Assembly: GCA_017889705.1 (NCBI GenBank)
Contig: JAGGAB010000031.1
Coordinates: 1 to 41,565, forward strand
Length of the DNA: 41,565 bases
Direction of reading: 5' to 3'
DNA from: Bacillota bacterium
GTDB taxonomy: Bacteria > Bacillota > Negativicutes > Sporomusales > Sporomusaceae
The notes under the pieces are model-generated. The model was not told the origin of the DNA, did no database searches, and worked only from the letters and a program-made list of their open reading frames with translations. The position numbers were made by a program, and so were the translations under genes. Shown here in pieces: positions 1 through 7,656 of the stretch (position 1 is the first letter of the stretch; the number at the start of each line of letters is the position of its first letter).

Positions 1-327
1 TCCAATGCGGTAAAGCATGGAAAAAATGAGGCGGCTAATGTAGATATTCTTGGCGTATCGCTATGCAGAAAAGCAGATATGGTTCAAATGGAAGTATGGA
101 ATTACGGCTGTCTGCCGAAACAAATGCCAGCGGAGCAAGGGCTGCGTTCCAGTATGGGCCTGTATCTGGTACGGCTATTTGTCTGTGATCAGCTAAAAGG
201 GACTTTTGCCCTGTATCAACGGGATGATTGTGTGATAGCGGAACTGTCATTTTTGCTATGCGGACTGAGCGGAACAGAGGAGGAGAAAGCAAATGAAATC
301 GTTGTCCATTTTGATAGCCGAGGATGA
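1..327 (+). CDS. eutW: Sensor histidine kinase, 3' end (EutW-like)
   Basis: This is the C-terminal 108 residues of a kinase whose start lies before the window. The first residues read SNAVKHGK, which matches the N box of the HATPase domain. The stretch GLRSSMGLYLV matches the G2 box of HisKA_2-type kinases. The reading frame runs past the N box and ends at TGA 325-327, overlapping the next gene by 35 bp, so the two are translationally coupled. In Enterococcus and Listeria, EutW senses ethanolamine and phosphorylates EutV. Assignment here rests on the ANTAR regulator next door and the ethanolamine genes downstream. The sensory domain is not visible. Confidence 0.8.
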   Translation, partial: SNAVKHGKNEAANVDILGVSLCRKADMVQMEVWNYGCLPKQMPAEQGLRSSMGLYLVRLFVCDQLKGTFALYQRDDCVIAELSFLLCGLSGTEEEKANEIVVHFDSRG

Positions 328-856
328 GGTAATGATCAGGGCCGATCTGGAGGAAGCTCTGACAGAGGCCGGACACGTCATTTGCGGCAGCTGCTGCGAT
401 GGACAGACGGCGATTGAGCTTGCGCGGCAATTTCAGCCGGAGCTTGTAGTCATGGATATTACTATGCCGAGGATGGATGGGCTTGAGGCGGCCAGAGCCA
501 TGTACCAGATGGATATTCCCGTAGTTATGGTAACAGCAAACAGTCAGTCAAGCTTTTTGCAGCGGGCGGAAAATATTCACGTATACGGTTATATAATTAA
601 ACCTATCTCAGAACGGAATCTTTTGGCGACAATACAAATTGCTTATGCCCGCTGGCAGGAGTTTGTAAAAACACGGGTGGAACTGGAGCGAACCCAAAAG
701 GTGCTGGCTGATCAAAAACAGATTAATCACGCCCGCAGCGTGATCCAGGATAAGTTCGGCATATCTGTACAGGAGGCGCATCAGCGGCTGTTAAAGACGG
801 CGATGAATCATCAGATGACTTTGGCTGAGGCGGCTGCAATGGTTTTAAAAAAGTAA
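293..856 (+). CDS. eutV: ANTAR-domain response regulator (EutV-like antiterminator)
   Basis: The protein is 187 residues. Residues 1-120 are a receiver domain with acid pocket E10-D11, phospho-acceptor D55 in VVMDITMPRMDG, T81 and K103. Residues 130-187 form the coiled helix and three-helix ANTAR RNA-binding domain, ending AAAMVLKK. The start has an AGGAGG ribosome site at 277-284. Phosphorylated EutV proteins bind pairs of hexaloop hairpins in leader RNAs and stop terminators from folding. The leader immediately downstream carries such a hairpin overlapping a terminator. The gene overlaps eutW, giving an ordinary two-component pair. Certainty about the family is high; the ethanolamine role is inferred from context. 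Confidence 0.9.
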   Translation: MKSLSILIAEDEVMIRADLEEALTEAGHVICGSCCDGQTAIELARQFQPELVVMDITMPRMDGLEAARAMYQMDIPVVMVTANSQSSFLQRAENIHVYGYIIKPISERNLLATIQIAYARWQEFVKTRVELERTQKVLADQKQINHARSVIQDKFGISVQEAHQRLLKTAMNHQMTLAEAAAMVLKK

Positions 857-865
857 AATAAGTGA

Positions 866-894
866 TTGACAAACTTATCCTTTTCAGTTAATAT
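866..894 (+). promoter_or_regulatory. Sigma-A promoter of the ethanolamine operon
   Basis: TTGACA at 866-871, a 17-bp spacer, and TAATAT at 889-894. It lies just after eutV and starts a leader of about 220 nt before the permease. It would allow the operon to be transcribed separately from eutWV. Confidence 0.7.
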
Positions 895-928
895 GTGATT
901 AAGTTTTTACAAAGGAATAGCTGGCAAT

Positions 929-975
929 AGTGCTCTGTTATGGTCGTTTAGGCGACTTATTCGGAGTGCTTTTTT
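929..975 (+). terminator. First leader terminator
   Basis: Arm AGTGCTCTG (929-937) pairs with CGGAGTGCT (962-970) using some G-U pairs. An inner GTCG/CGAC hairpin sits between them, and a T run follows at 970-975. No hexaloop with A at position 1 and G at position 4 was found to compete with it, so its control is unclear. Confidence 0.55.
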
Positions 976-1018
976 GTTGTTTGTGTTGGTTTGTAAAAAC
1001 GAAGTAATTTTTATTATT

Positions 1019-1034
1019 TGAGCAATGAGGCTCA
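1019..1034 (+). promoter_or_regulatory. ANTAR-type hexaloop hairpin (P2) for EutV
   Basis: TGAGC (1019-1023) pairs with GCTCA (1030-1034) around the six-base loop AATGAG. The loop has A at position 1 and G at position 4, the known signature of ANTAR targets. The 3' arm uses bases of the terminator's 5' arm, so the two structures exclude each other. The partner P1 hairpin is less clear: TAAAAA (994-999) with TTTTTA (1008-1013) encloses CGAAGTAA, which departs from the canonical hexaloop. Confidence 0.65.
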
Positions 1035-1075
1035 CTGGCAGATATACTGACATTCTGCCGGTGAGCCTTTTTGTG
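1028..1075 (+). terminator. Second leader terminator, EutV-controlled
   Basis: A 14-bp stem, GGCTCACTGGCAGA (1029-1042) with 1054-1067, contains one G-U pair and an 11-base loop, followed by TTTTT. It overlaps the hexaloop hairpin at 1019-1034, as in known eut leader attenuators. Confidence 0.85.
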
Positions 1076-1117
1076 GTTTTGTAAGAGGATGAAATTATTT
1101 AAGAGGAGGAGATCATT

Positions 1118-2494
1118 ATGGAAGTCAGTACAAAAGTTGAGCTGTACGAACAGGCAGAAAAAGAAAAAAACCTGTCGCGTGTATTAAAGCCGATTCATCT
1201 ATGGGCTTTGGCGGTAGGGCTAGTTATTTCAGGTAATTATTTTGGTTGGAGCTATGGTTTTGCCCAAGGCGGTGTTATGGGATTGGCGTTGGCACTGATT
1301 CCGGTAACGATTTTTTATGTGACGTTTATTTTATCCTATTCGGAGCTGGCTACGGCTATTCCGCACGCAGGCGGGCCTTCGGCTTATGCGCGCCGGGCAC
1401 TCGGCAAATTCGGTGGCTATATGAACGGCATAAGCTGCCTCATTGAATTCGTTTTTGCTCCGCCGGCTATCGCACTGGCTGTCGGCGGCTATGTTCATAC
1501 GATTTTTCCAGGCATCGATGTTATGGTGGCTACGGTAGCGGCATTTTTATTTTTTATTTTTGTTAATTATATGGGTGTAAAAACCTCCGCAACTTTTGAG
1601 CTTGCGGTAACGGTTATAGCACTTGTCGGTCTTGTAATTTACTGGGTACTGGCTTTGCCGCATTTTGAGCTTTCCCGTGTAATGGCAGAGCCGTATTTTC
1701 CTAACGGCGCAGAGGGCGTTATGGCTGCTGTACCTTTTGCTATCTGGTTTTACCTCGCAATTGAAGGCGGCGCTATGAGTGCCGAGGAAATGGTAGACCC
1801 ACAGCGTGATATTTCTAAAGGCTTCTTAAGCGGGATGGCAACGCTGCTGGTAATGGCTTTTCTGACTTTGTTCCTGACCGCAGGCATTGTCGATACAAAG
1901 CTCATTGACAGCGTGGATTTTCCGCTGCCGCTGGCCTTAGGTGCCGTTTATGGCGAAGGTTCCCTGCCGGTAATGCTTATGAGTGTCATCGGGCTATTCG
2001 GCCTTATAGCTTCACTGCACGGCATTATCCTCGGTTATTCACGTCAGACTTATGCTATGGCACGTACCGGTTATCTGCCGAAGTTCCTTGCCAATCTCAG
2101 TGAAAAGCACCGTACGCCATTTTGGGCATTGCTGATACCGGGAGTTGTCTGCCTGGGAACAGCCCTGACAGGTCTTACGAATGTTGTTATAACGATTTCG
2201 GTGTTTGGTTCTGTTGTCATGTATATTATAAGTCTTGTAAGTCTCTTTATTCTTCGCGCGAAAGAACCTGAATTAAAGCGCCCATTTAAGGTTTCCTATC
2301 CGATAGTCCCGGCTATCAGCCTGCTTATGGCGATTTTTTGCCTGATCAGCCTGTTGATCGCGTCCAGCGATGCCCTGCTGTATGTGCTCGGTGTGTATGC
2401 AGTGGCAATCATTTATTATTTCATCTGGGGCAATAAGAATATCCGTCCGTTCGAAGCGGAATTCGGCGTGCTTGATGAGCTGGATAAAGAATAA
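1118..2494 (+). CDS. eat: Ethanolamine permease, APC superfamily
   Basis: A 458-residue protein with about 12 membrane segments. It begins with a cytoplasmic helix followed by LWALAVGLVISGNYFGWSYG, and HAGGPSAYARRALG follows in the second membrane region. Both are typical of the ethanolamine permease family, which is distinct from EutH. An AAGAGGAGGAG ribosome site at about 1100-1110 supports the start. It is the first gene after the EutV-type leader and is followed by eutA, eutB and eutC, so it very probably imports ethanolamine. Amino acid exchange cannot be excluded from sequence alone, but the operon makes it unlikely. Confidence 0.88.
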   Translation: MEVSTKVELYEQAEKEKNLSRVLKPIHLWALAVGLVISGNYFGWSYGFAQGGVMGLALALIPVTIFYVTFILSYSELATAIPHAGGPSAYARRALGKFGGYMNGISCLIEFVFAPPAIALAVGGYVHTIFPGIDVMVATVAAFLFFIFVNYMGVKTSATFELAVTVIALVGLVIYWVLALPHFELSRVMAEPYFPNGAEGVMAAVPFAIWFYLAIEGGAMSAEEMVDPQRDISKGFLSGMATLLVMAFLTLFLTAGIVDTKLIDSVDFPLPLALGAVYGEGSLPVMLMSVIGLFGLIASLHGIILGYSRQTYAMARTGYLPKFLANLSEKHRTPFWALLIPGVVCLGTALTGLTNVVITISVFGSVVMYIISLVSLFILRAKEPELKRPFKVSYPIVPAISLLMAIFCLISLLIASSDALLYVLGVYAVAIIYYFIWGNKNIRPFEAEFGVLDELDKE

Positions 2495-2509
2495 AGGATA
2501 GCGAGGCGA

Positions 2510-2552
2510 AAGGCTGTCTTCGAACACTTAGAAGGCAGCCTTATTCTGTTTT
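2510..2552 (+). terminator. Stem-loop between permease and eutA
   Basis: A 12-bp stem, AGGCTGTCTTC (2511-2521) with GAAGGCAGCCT (2531-2541) plus one outer A-T pair, is followed by a loose T-rich run. It probably acts as a partial terminator or as an mRNA end that lowers expression of the downstream enzymes. Confidence 0.5.
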
Positions 2553-2565
2553 AGGGATGGCGAGT

Positions 2566-3966
2566 ATGCAGGAAACTTTATTGAGTGTTGGTATTGATCT
2601 GGGAACAACGACAACTCAGGTGATTTTCAGCCGGATCTATCTGGAAAGTGCGGCAGTGACGGCCATACCGGATATCAAAATCACTAAAAAAGAAATTTTA
2701 TACCGCAGTCCGATTTATTTTACACCGGTTCTGCCGGGCGGGCAGGATATCGATTTTGCGGCGGTTGCCGGAATACTGCAGACAGAATATCAAAGTGCCG
2801 GTGTGCAAAAGAACGCGATTGCCACCGGGGCCGTAATTATCACCGGTGAAACGGCGCGCAAGGAAAATGCAGAGGCCGTACTGCACAGGCTGGCAGAATT
2901 TGCCGGAGATTTTGTGGTAGCGACGGCAGGGCCTGACCTCGAATCGGTTCTGGCCGGTTATGGGGCCGGCGCGGCGGAGTTGTCCAAACAGGAAGCAGGC
3001 AGTGTCGTGAATTTTGATATCGGCGGCGGTACTACGAATGCGGCTTTATTTATAAACGGAGCAGTGCAGCAGACGTTTGCCCTCGACATCGGCGGGCGGC
3101 TGGTAAGGCTTGATGAGCAGCAGTATATTACTTATATTTCGGAGCGGGTGCAGCCGTTTTTAGCCGAACGGAATTTACCGCTGTTTGTAGGGAAAAAGGC
3201 AGAATGGAATGAATTGTGCCTGCTGACAGATGCTTTTGCCGATACGCTTCTGGCAGTGAGCAAGGGAGAAAAACTGAGTCCGGCGGCAAAAGAGCTGTTT
3301 ATCGGCCCGGCAGCAGGCGAGCTGCCGCGGCATAAGGTAATGTTTTCCGGCGGCGTGGCGGAATTTATCTATCGGAACAGTACTGCAGACCGGGTTGAGG
3401 ATATTGCGATATTCGGCGATATCGGGCCGCTGCTCGGGCAATCAATACGGCGGCGCTTTGAAGCGGCGGGAAATATTCCGCTGCTGTCCAAAGAAAAAAT
3501 CAGAGCTACGGTTATTGGCGCCGGCAGCCATTCGCTGCATATCAGCGGCAGTACGGTAACGGCAGCGTCGTCGGCTTTGCCGCTGAAGAACCTGCCGGTG
3601 CTGTTTTTGGCAGCTCAGACTCCGGCAGAAATGGAACAGGAGCTGAAAAATAAGCTGATTCTGTTCCCGGAGGAACTGCCCGCTATTGCCTTTCGCGGCA
3701 GTTGTGCACCATCCTATATGATACTGCGGCAGATGGCGGCGGCTTTGGCTTCGGAGCTGCGCGAACGTGAGGAAAAAACAATTGTCGTACTAATAGAAGA
3801 AGATTTTGCCAAAGCACTGGGGCTTACACTGCAGAGGCTGCTGCCGGATAGGAGTATCATCTGCTTAGACAAGATTAAGGCCGGAGACGGCGACTATGTG
3901 GATATTGGCAGACCTGTCGGCGGTGTGGTGCCGGTGGTAGTAAAAACCTTGATTTTCAACGTGTAA
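2566..3966 (+). CDS. eutA: Ethanolamine ammonia-lyase reactivating factor EutA
   Basis: EutA is an actin/Hsp70-fold ATPase that removes damaged cobalamin from ethanolamine ammonia-lyase so fresh adenosylcobalamin can bind. The sequence shows phosphate-1 loop SVGIDLGTTTTQ near the N-terminus, phosphate-2 loop NFDIGGGTTNAA in the middle, and MFSGGVAEF as the adenosine motif. An in-frame ATG also occurs at 2557, but AGGG lies directly against it. The ATG at 2566 has nine bases of spacing and is preferred, giving 466 residues, close to the family norm. The gene lies directly before eutB, as in many ethanolamine operons. Confidence 0.92.
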   Translation: MQETLLSVGIDLGTTTTQVIFSRIYLESAAVTAIPDIKITKKEILYRSPIYFTPVLPGGQDIDFAAVAGILQTEYQSAGVQKNAIATGAVIITGETARKENAEAVLHRLAEFAGDFVVATAGPDLESVLAGYGAGAAELSKQEAGSVVNFDIGGGTTNAALFINGAVQQTFALDIGGRLVRLDEQQYITYISERVQPFLAERNLPLFVGKKAEWNELCLLTDAFADTLLAVSKGEKLSPAAKELFIGPAAGELPRHKVMFSGGVAEFIYRNSTADRVEDIAIFGDIGPLLGQSIRRRFEAAGNIPLLSKEKIRATVIGAGSHSLHISGSTVTAASSALPLKNLPVLFLAAQTPAEMEQELKNKLILFPEELPAIAFRGSCAPSYMILRQMAAALASELREREEKTIVVLIEEDFAKALGLTLQRLLPDRSIICLDKIKAGDGDYVDIGRPVGGVVPVVVKTLIFNV

Positions 3967-4021
3967 AACATGCGCAAAAAGACTTAAAAATAGAAAGAGA
4001 CAGAAAACAGGAGTGTAGAAG

Positions 4022-5383
4022 ATGAAGTTAAAAACAACTTTATTTGGTGAAGTATATCATTTTAGGGATGTAAAAGAGGTACTGGCTAAAGCCAACGAAG
4101 AAAAATCGGGCGATGTACTCGCGGGTATCGCAGCCGGGACGATTGTCGAACGTATAGCGGCAAAAGCGGTATTGGCCGATATGACCTTGGAGGATATCAG
4201 GAATAATCCTGTAATACCTTACGAGGATGATGATGTTACGCGCGCTGACCAGGATGCTGTCAATGCGGAGGTTTTCGGAAAAATAAAGTCATGGACGACA
4301 GGCGAGTTTCGCGAGTTTTTGCTGAGTGCAACATCGGAAGAAATAGCTTCAATACGCACCGGGCTTACGGCAGAAATTATTGCAGGGGCGGCTAAACTGA
4401 TGAGCAATATGGATCTTGTGGCGGCAGCGCGCAAGATGCATGTCACGGCTACCTGCAATACGACTATAGGAAGAACAGGAACTTTGTCGGCAAGATTGCA
4501 GCCGAATCATGCGACCGATAATCCCGAGGGCATTATGGCATCAGTTATGGAAGGAATAAGCTACGGGGTAGGTGACGCGGTTATAGGGCTTAATCCGGCA
4601 GTCGATTCTATTGAGGGAACGGCAGGCATTCTCAAACAGTTCAAAGATTTTATGACCAAATGGCAGATTCCTACACAAAACTGTGTGCTGGCGCATGTAA
4701 CAACACAGATGAAAGTGTTGGAAAAGACCAACGCGCCAATGGATTTGATGTTCCAAAGCCTCGCTGGTTCGCAGATTGCAAGCCGGGCATTTGGTATCAA
4801 CGTGCCCCTTATGGATGAAGCCTATGCCCTTATGAAGGAAAAAAAGAGCTCAACCGGGCCAAACTTCATGTATTTTGAAACAGGCCAGGGCTCGGAACTG
4901 TCGTCAGATGGCAACCACGGAGCCGATCAGTTGACGCTTGAGGCGCGCTGCTACGCATTTGCCAAAAGATATCATCCGTTTCTTGTCAATACGGTCGTAG
5001 GCTTTATCGGGCCTGAGTATCTTTACGATGGACGGCAGATGATACGGGCCGGGCTCGAAGATCATTTCATGGGTAAGCTCACAGGCATACCGATGGGCTG
5101 CGATGTCTGCTATACGAATCATATGAGGGCAGACCAAAATGATCTGGAAAATCTGGCGATGATGCTGACGCTGGCCGACTGCAACTATTTTATGGGGATT
5201 CCTGCCGGTGATGATGTCATGCTTATGTATCAAACTACGAGCTATCACGATGTTGCGGCGCTGCGCACTTTGAGCGGCAAAAAACCGATAGCTGAGTTCA
5301 ACCGTCGCATGGAAGAGCTGGGCATACTGGAAAACGGCAGCCTTTCAACAAAAGCCGGCGATCCATCAATATTTATGGCATAG
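4022..5383 (+). CDS. eutB: Ethanolamine ammonia-lyase heavy chain
   Basis: EutB is the catalytic TIM-barrel subunit. With adenosylcobalamin it converts ethanolamine to acetaldehyde and ammonia. The 453-residue length matches the enterobacterial protein. Family hallmarks are visible throughout, including ATCNTTIGRTGTLSARLQPNH, YFETGQGSELSSDGNHGADQ and MGCDVCYTNHMRADQ. An AGGAG ribosome site lies eight bases before the ATG. It is 55 bp after eutA and 10 bp before eutC. No truncation or missing segment is evident. Confidence 0.97.
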   Translation: MKLKTTLFGEVYHFRDVKEVLAKANEEKSGDVLAGIAAGTIVERIAAKAVLADMTLEDIRNNPVIPYEDDDVTRADQDAVNAEVFGKIKSWTTGEFREFLLSATSEEIASIRTGLTAEIIAGAAKLMSNMDLVAAARKMHVTATCNTTIGRTGTLSARLQPNHATDNPEGIMASVMEGISYGVGDAVIGLNPAVDSIEGTAGILKQFKDFMTKWQIPTQNCVLAHVTTQMKVLEKTNAPMDLMFQSLAGSQIASRAFGINVPLMDEAYALMKEKKSSTGPNFMYFETGQGSELSSDGNHGADQLTLEARCYAFAKRYHPFLVNTVVGFIGPEYLYDGRQMIRAGLEDHFMGKLTGIPMGCDVCYTNHMRADQNDLENLAMMLTLADCNYFMGIPAGDDVMLMYQTTSYHDVAALRTLSGKKPIAEFNRRMEELGILENGSLSTKAGDPSIFMA

Positions 5384-5393
5384 GAGAATCGAT

Positions 5394-6161
5394 ATGGAAG
5401 ATATGGTAAAAGATGTTTTGTCTCGGGAAATAAAGGATAAAGTTTTGATTGACGCACCGCAAAGCATGGAATTCTGCCGCCGACTGAAAGCCACTACCAA
5501 TGCGAGGTTGTGTATCGGACGCGCCGGGGAGCGCTTTAAAACACAAATGCTGCTGAAATTCCGTGCTGATCATGCCATAGCAATGGATGCGGTATGGTCA
5601 TCGGTTGACGAAGAACTTATTGACCGGCTGGGATTTATTAAAGTACAATCTATGGCGAAAGATAAGGAAGAATATATCAGAAGACCCGATTTGGGACGTA
5701 TATTCTCAGAGGAAACGCTGCAATTAATTAAGGCTTCCTGCAAGGCTTCTCCTGATGTGCAGATCATAGCGGCGGATGGACTCAGCTCCTATGCCATAAA
5801 TGCCAATCTGGAGGATATTTACGGAATATTGGTCGACGGGCTTACCGATAAAGGTTATACGCTCGGTACGCCGATTTTTGTAAAATACAGCCGTGTGGCG
5901 ACCATGGATAAGATCAGTGAGCTATTAAACGCCAAGGTGACGATACAGCTTATCGGTGAACGTCCGGGCCTGGCAACAGGAGAAAGCATGAGCTGCTATA
6001 TGGCTTACGAATCGAGCAGCAAAAAACCGGAATCGCAGCGTACGGTAGTGTCAAATATCTATCGCGACGGTATCCCGCCTGTTGAAGCAGGAGCACAGAT
6101 TGTTCATCTTACCGAGATTCTCATGAGGGAAAAGAAAAGCGGCATAGATTTAAAAATCTAA
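5394..6161 (+). CDS. eutC: Ethanolamine ammonia-lyase light chain
   Basis: EutC binds cobalamin at the interface with EutB. This copy has 255 residues, shorter than the roughly 295 of Escherichia coli. It keeps the core (ARLCIGRAGERFKTQ, VGERPGLATGESMSCYMAYE-like region near 190-200) and the C-terminal ESQRTVVSNIYRDGIPPVEAG. The first 13 residues, MEDMVKDVLSREI, form an amphipathic helix like the microcompartment-targeting peptide of other EutC proteins, but the linker that normally follows is missing. TAGGAG at 5383-5388 is the ribosome site. The gene closes the operon. Confidence 0.95.
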   Translation: MEDMVKDVLSREIKDKVLIDAPQSMEFCRRLKATTNARLCIGRAGERFKTQMLLKFRADHAIAMDAVWSSVDEELIDRLGFIKVQSMAKDKEEYIRRPDLGRIFSEETLQLIKASCKASPDVQIIAADGLSSYAINANLEDIYGILVDGLTDKGYTLGTPIFVKYSRVATMDKISELLNAKVTIQLIGERPGLATGESMSCYMAYESSSKKPESQRTVVSNIYRDGIPPVEAGAQIVHLTEILMREKKSGIDLKI

Positions 6162-6208
6162 GAGGCTGCCTATTTGGTGAAGGTGTTGGTGAAAAATGTC
6201 AAAATGGA

Positions 6209-6245
6209 ACGGGGTTATTGACACGCTTGTTGTCGATAACCCCGT
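6209..6245. repeat. Long hairpin, copy 1 of a paired palindrome
   Basis: A 15-bp stem, ACGGGGTTATTGACA (6209-6223) with TGTCGATAACCCCGT (6231-6245), has one G-U pair and a seven-base loop. No T tract follows on the + strand, so it is not an ordinary terminator for eutC. Its core TGTCGATAA-CCC recurs in the hairpin at 7559-7607. Confidence 0.6.
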
Positions 6246-6297
6246 CCAATTGATACCCTTGGCCTAGAAATGGAGAATGAGCGGCTAAAGCAGATTA

Positions 6298-6498
6298 TTG
6301 ATTGTGGGTTTGAGTGGAAGGGTAACTGAGATTAACCGGGGAGTGGTAGGTAGGCCTAACTGGATAGTCTCCTCAGATTCAATATTCTGTGATACATGTA
6401 AAACATCTTCAACTTTCCGAACTGAAAAGGTTGATTATACCGGCGGTGCAGAAACTCGTCCACGCAACGTAGCCTTATTAGCCTGCATTAAGTACTAG
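6298..6498 (+). pseudogene. Phage tail-fibre / tail-collar C-terminal remnant
   Basis: The last 18 residues, GGAETRPRNVALLACIKY, match the conserved C-terminus of phage tail-fibre and collar-type proteins, where the motif ETRPxNxA with a final IKY is common. The frame opens at a TTG (6298) with no ribosome site and is interrupted by stops just upstream. Only about 65 codons remain, and the N-terminal half (residues 1-30) shows no family features. A strong terminator follows immediately, so the true gene end has survived. I read it as a decayed or imported fragment of a prophage gene. Confidence 0.6.
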
Positions 6499-6509
6499 AT
6501 TCGATTTTT

Positions 6510-6547
6510 GCCGCCTATTGGGATTCGTCCTGGTAGGCGGCTTTTTT
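6510..6547 (+). terminator. Terminator after tail-fibre remnant
   Basis: GCCGCCTA (6510-6517) pairs with TAGGCGGC (6534-6541), with an inner GGA/TCC around TTCG, then six T. Confidence 0.85.
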
Positions 6548-6577
6548 ATTTTATGCCGAAAAAAAGCATAGAAGTTA

Positions 6578-6606
6578 TTGATGCAAATTCCATAATATGG
6601 TAATAT
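6578..6606 (+). promoter_or_regulatory. Sigma-A promoter with palindromic spacer
   Basis: TTGATG (6578-6583), a 17-bp spacer, and TAATAT (6601-6606). The spacer ends in the palindrome CCATAATATGG (6590-6600), which recurs at 9055-9065. It would serve the gene at 6645. Confidence 0.55.
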
Positions 6607-6644
6607 TTTTAGTGTGTTTATTGTAGCATTATGGAGGTGTACTT

Positions 6645-7400
6645 ATGTTAAAAAAAATAATTGTTATGGCTTGCCTAATTCTATCATTGCCTAGTTTATG
6701 CTTAGCTGAGGAGTGGAAAGATAAAAAAGCTAATTTCTCTTTAATTAAGCATATTGTAGTATTAGGACCGCTAAACAACGTGAAAGAAGCTACTCCATCT
6801 CAAGAAAGTTTGCAATCGTTTCAACTACAGGATTCAATTTCAAAAGTTCCTTCCAATTCTTCTCGGACAGAAGCTTTATCCAATTTAGTCATGGCTGATA
6901 TTTATGCCAAAGAGAGTAAAAGGCGTAAAAATGTTCTTATTTCTGCAACGGACCTTAAAGCAAAGATAGTATCCTTAGACAATTTATTTGATGACAAAGA
7001 AAGCATTTTAAATATATTGAGTCAACCTTGCGGGGCGAAGTGTGCAGAGGCGTTATTGGTTATTGAAATTAACGACTCTGGGAGTGGGCAAACGTGGATT
7101 CCCGAATCCACAAAAACTCAATTTGTTAATAGACCGTATTACCAAACTATGACGGATTATGATCCAGTCAGCCGCATGTATCGTACTTATCAAATTAAGG
7201 TTGATAATTATGTGCCGGAAACTGTAACGATACCAGCGCATTATCAGTACTATGGGTGGGCTGAAGGAAGATCAGTCTTGTACGATGGGAAAACAGGATC
7301 AATAATATGGTCTTATTCAGGTAAAGAAAATAACGACAAAATGCGAGATGCAGTGATGCATTTCATTAGAAATACGATAAAAAAACTTCCTGTAGAATAA
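6645..7400 (+). CDS. Exported protein of unknown function
   Basis: The 251-residue protein begins with a clear signal peptide: KK, a hydrophobic core, and a likely cut after SLCLA at residue 21. The mature part has two Cys close together (PCGAKC, near residue 130), which could form a disulphide. It also has a Tyr-rich segment (near 165-205) and ends in a basic helix. No lipobox or enzyme motif is seen. GGAGGTG before the ATG supports the start. The gene is AT-richer than the eut operon. It converges on another exported unknown gene at 7657-8292. I do not recognise the family. Confidence 0.75.
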   Translation: MLKKIIVMACLILSLPSLCLAEEWKDKKANFSLIKHIVVLGPLNNVKEATPSQESLQSFQLQDSISKVPSNSSRTEALSNLVMADIYAKESKRRKNVLISATDLKAKIVSLDNLFDDKESILNILSQPCGAKCAEALLVIEINDSGSGQTWIPESTKTQFVNRPYYQTMTDYDPVSRMYRTYQIKVDNYVPETVTIPAHYQYYGWAEGRSVLYDGKTGSIIWSYSGKENNDKMRDAVMHFIRNTIKKLPVE

Positions 7401-7414
7401 CTAAGGCATGAGAT

Positions 7415-7445
7415 TAAGCCGCATCCCTCAAGGTGCGGCTTTTCC
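7415..7445 (+). terminator. Terminator of the exported unknown gene
   Basis: AAGCCGCA pairs with TGCGGCTT, with further CC/GG pairing inside, followed by TTTCC. It lies 15 bp after the stop codon. Confidence 0.75.
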
Positions 7446-7558
7446 ATTTATACCACTCTTTACACCGCCAAACAAATGTTTTAAATCAGCGCAAGCGTTA
7501 AAAAATCTGTGGCGCAATGGCGGCACAACCAATAGGAACCGATTAATTCGCACGTGTT

Positions 7559-7607
7559 AATGGGGTGGGATTATCGACATATTCAATGTCGATAATCCCA
7601 CCCCATT
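7559..7607. repeat. Perfect 22-bp hairpin, copy 2 of a paired palindrome
   Basis: Bases 7559-7580 pair perfectly with 7586-7607 around loop ATTCA. The core ATTATCGACAT/ATGTCGATAAT resembles the hairpin at 6209-6245. It lies between two convergent genes and could end transcription from both sides. Confidence 0.75.
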
Positions 7608-7656
7608 TTCTTCTGAAAATCCCTATTCTGATCAATTTATGTGATAGTACTCGTAA

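Larger units (their letters stand above)
6499..6644 (+). other. Intergenic region after the tail remnant
   Basis: It holds a terminator and the promoter of the next gene, listed separately. The preceding stretch 6162-6297 holds only the hairpin at 6209-6245 and a 19-codon ORF (ATG 6270) without a convincing ribosome site. Confidence 0.5.

Noticed and set aside
35..430. 131-codon minus-strand frame
   Set aside because: It lies opposite the eutW/eutV overlap and lacks a ribosome site and family features.
895..1117. Adenosylcobalamin riboswitch before the permease
   Set aside because: No B12-box sequence was seen, and the leader is short and explained by two terminators and the hexaloop hairpin.
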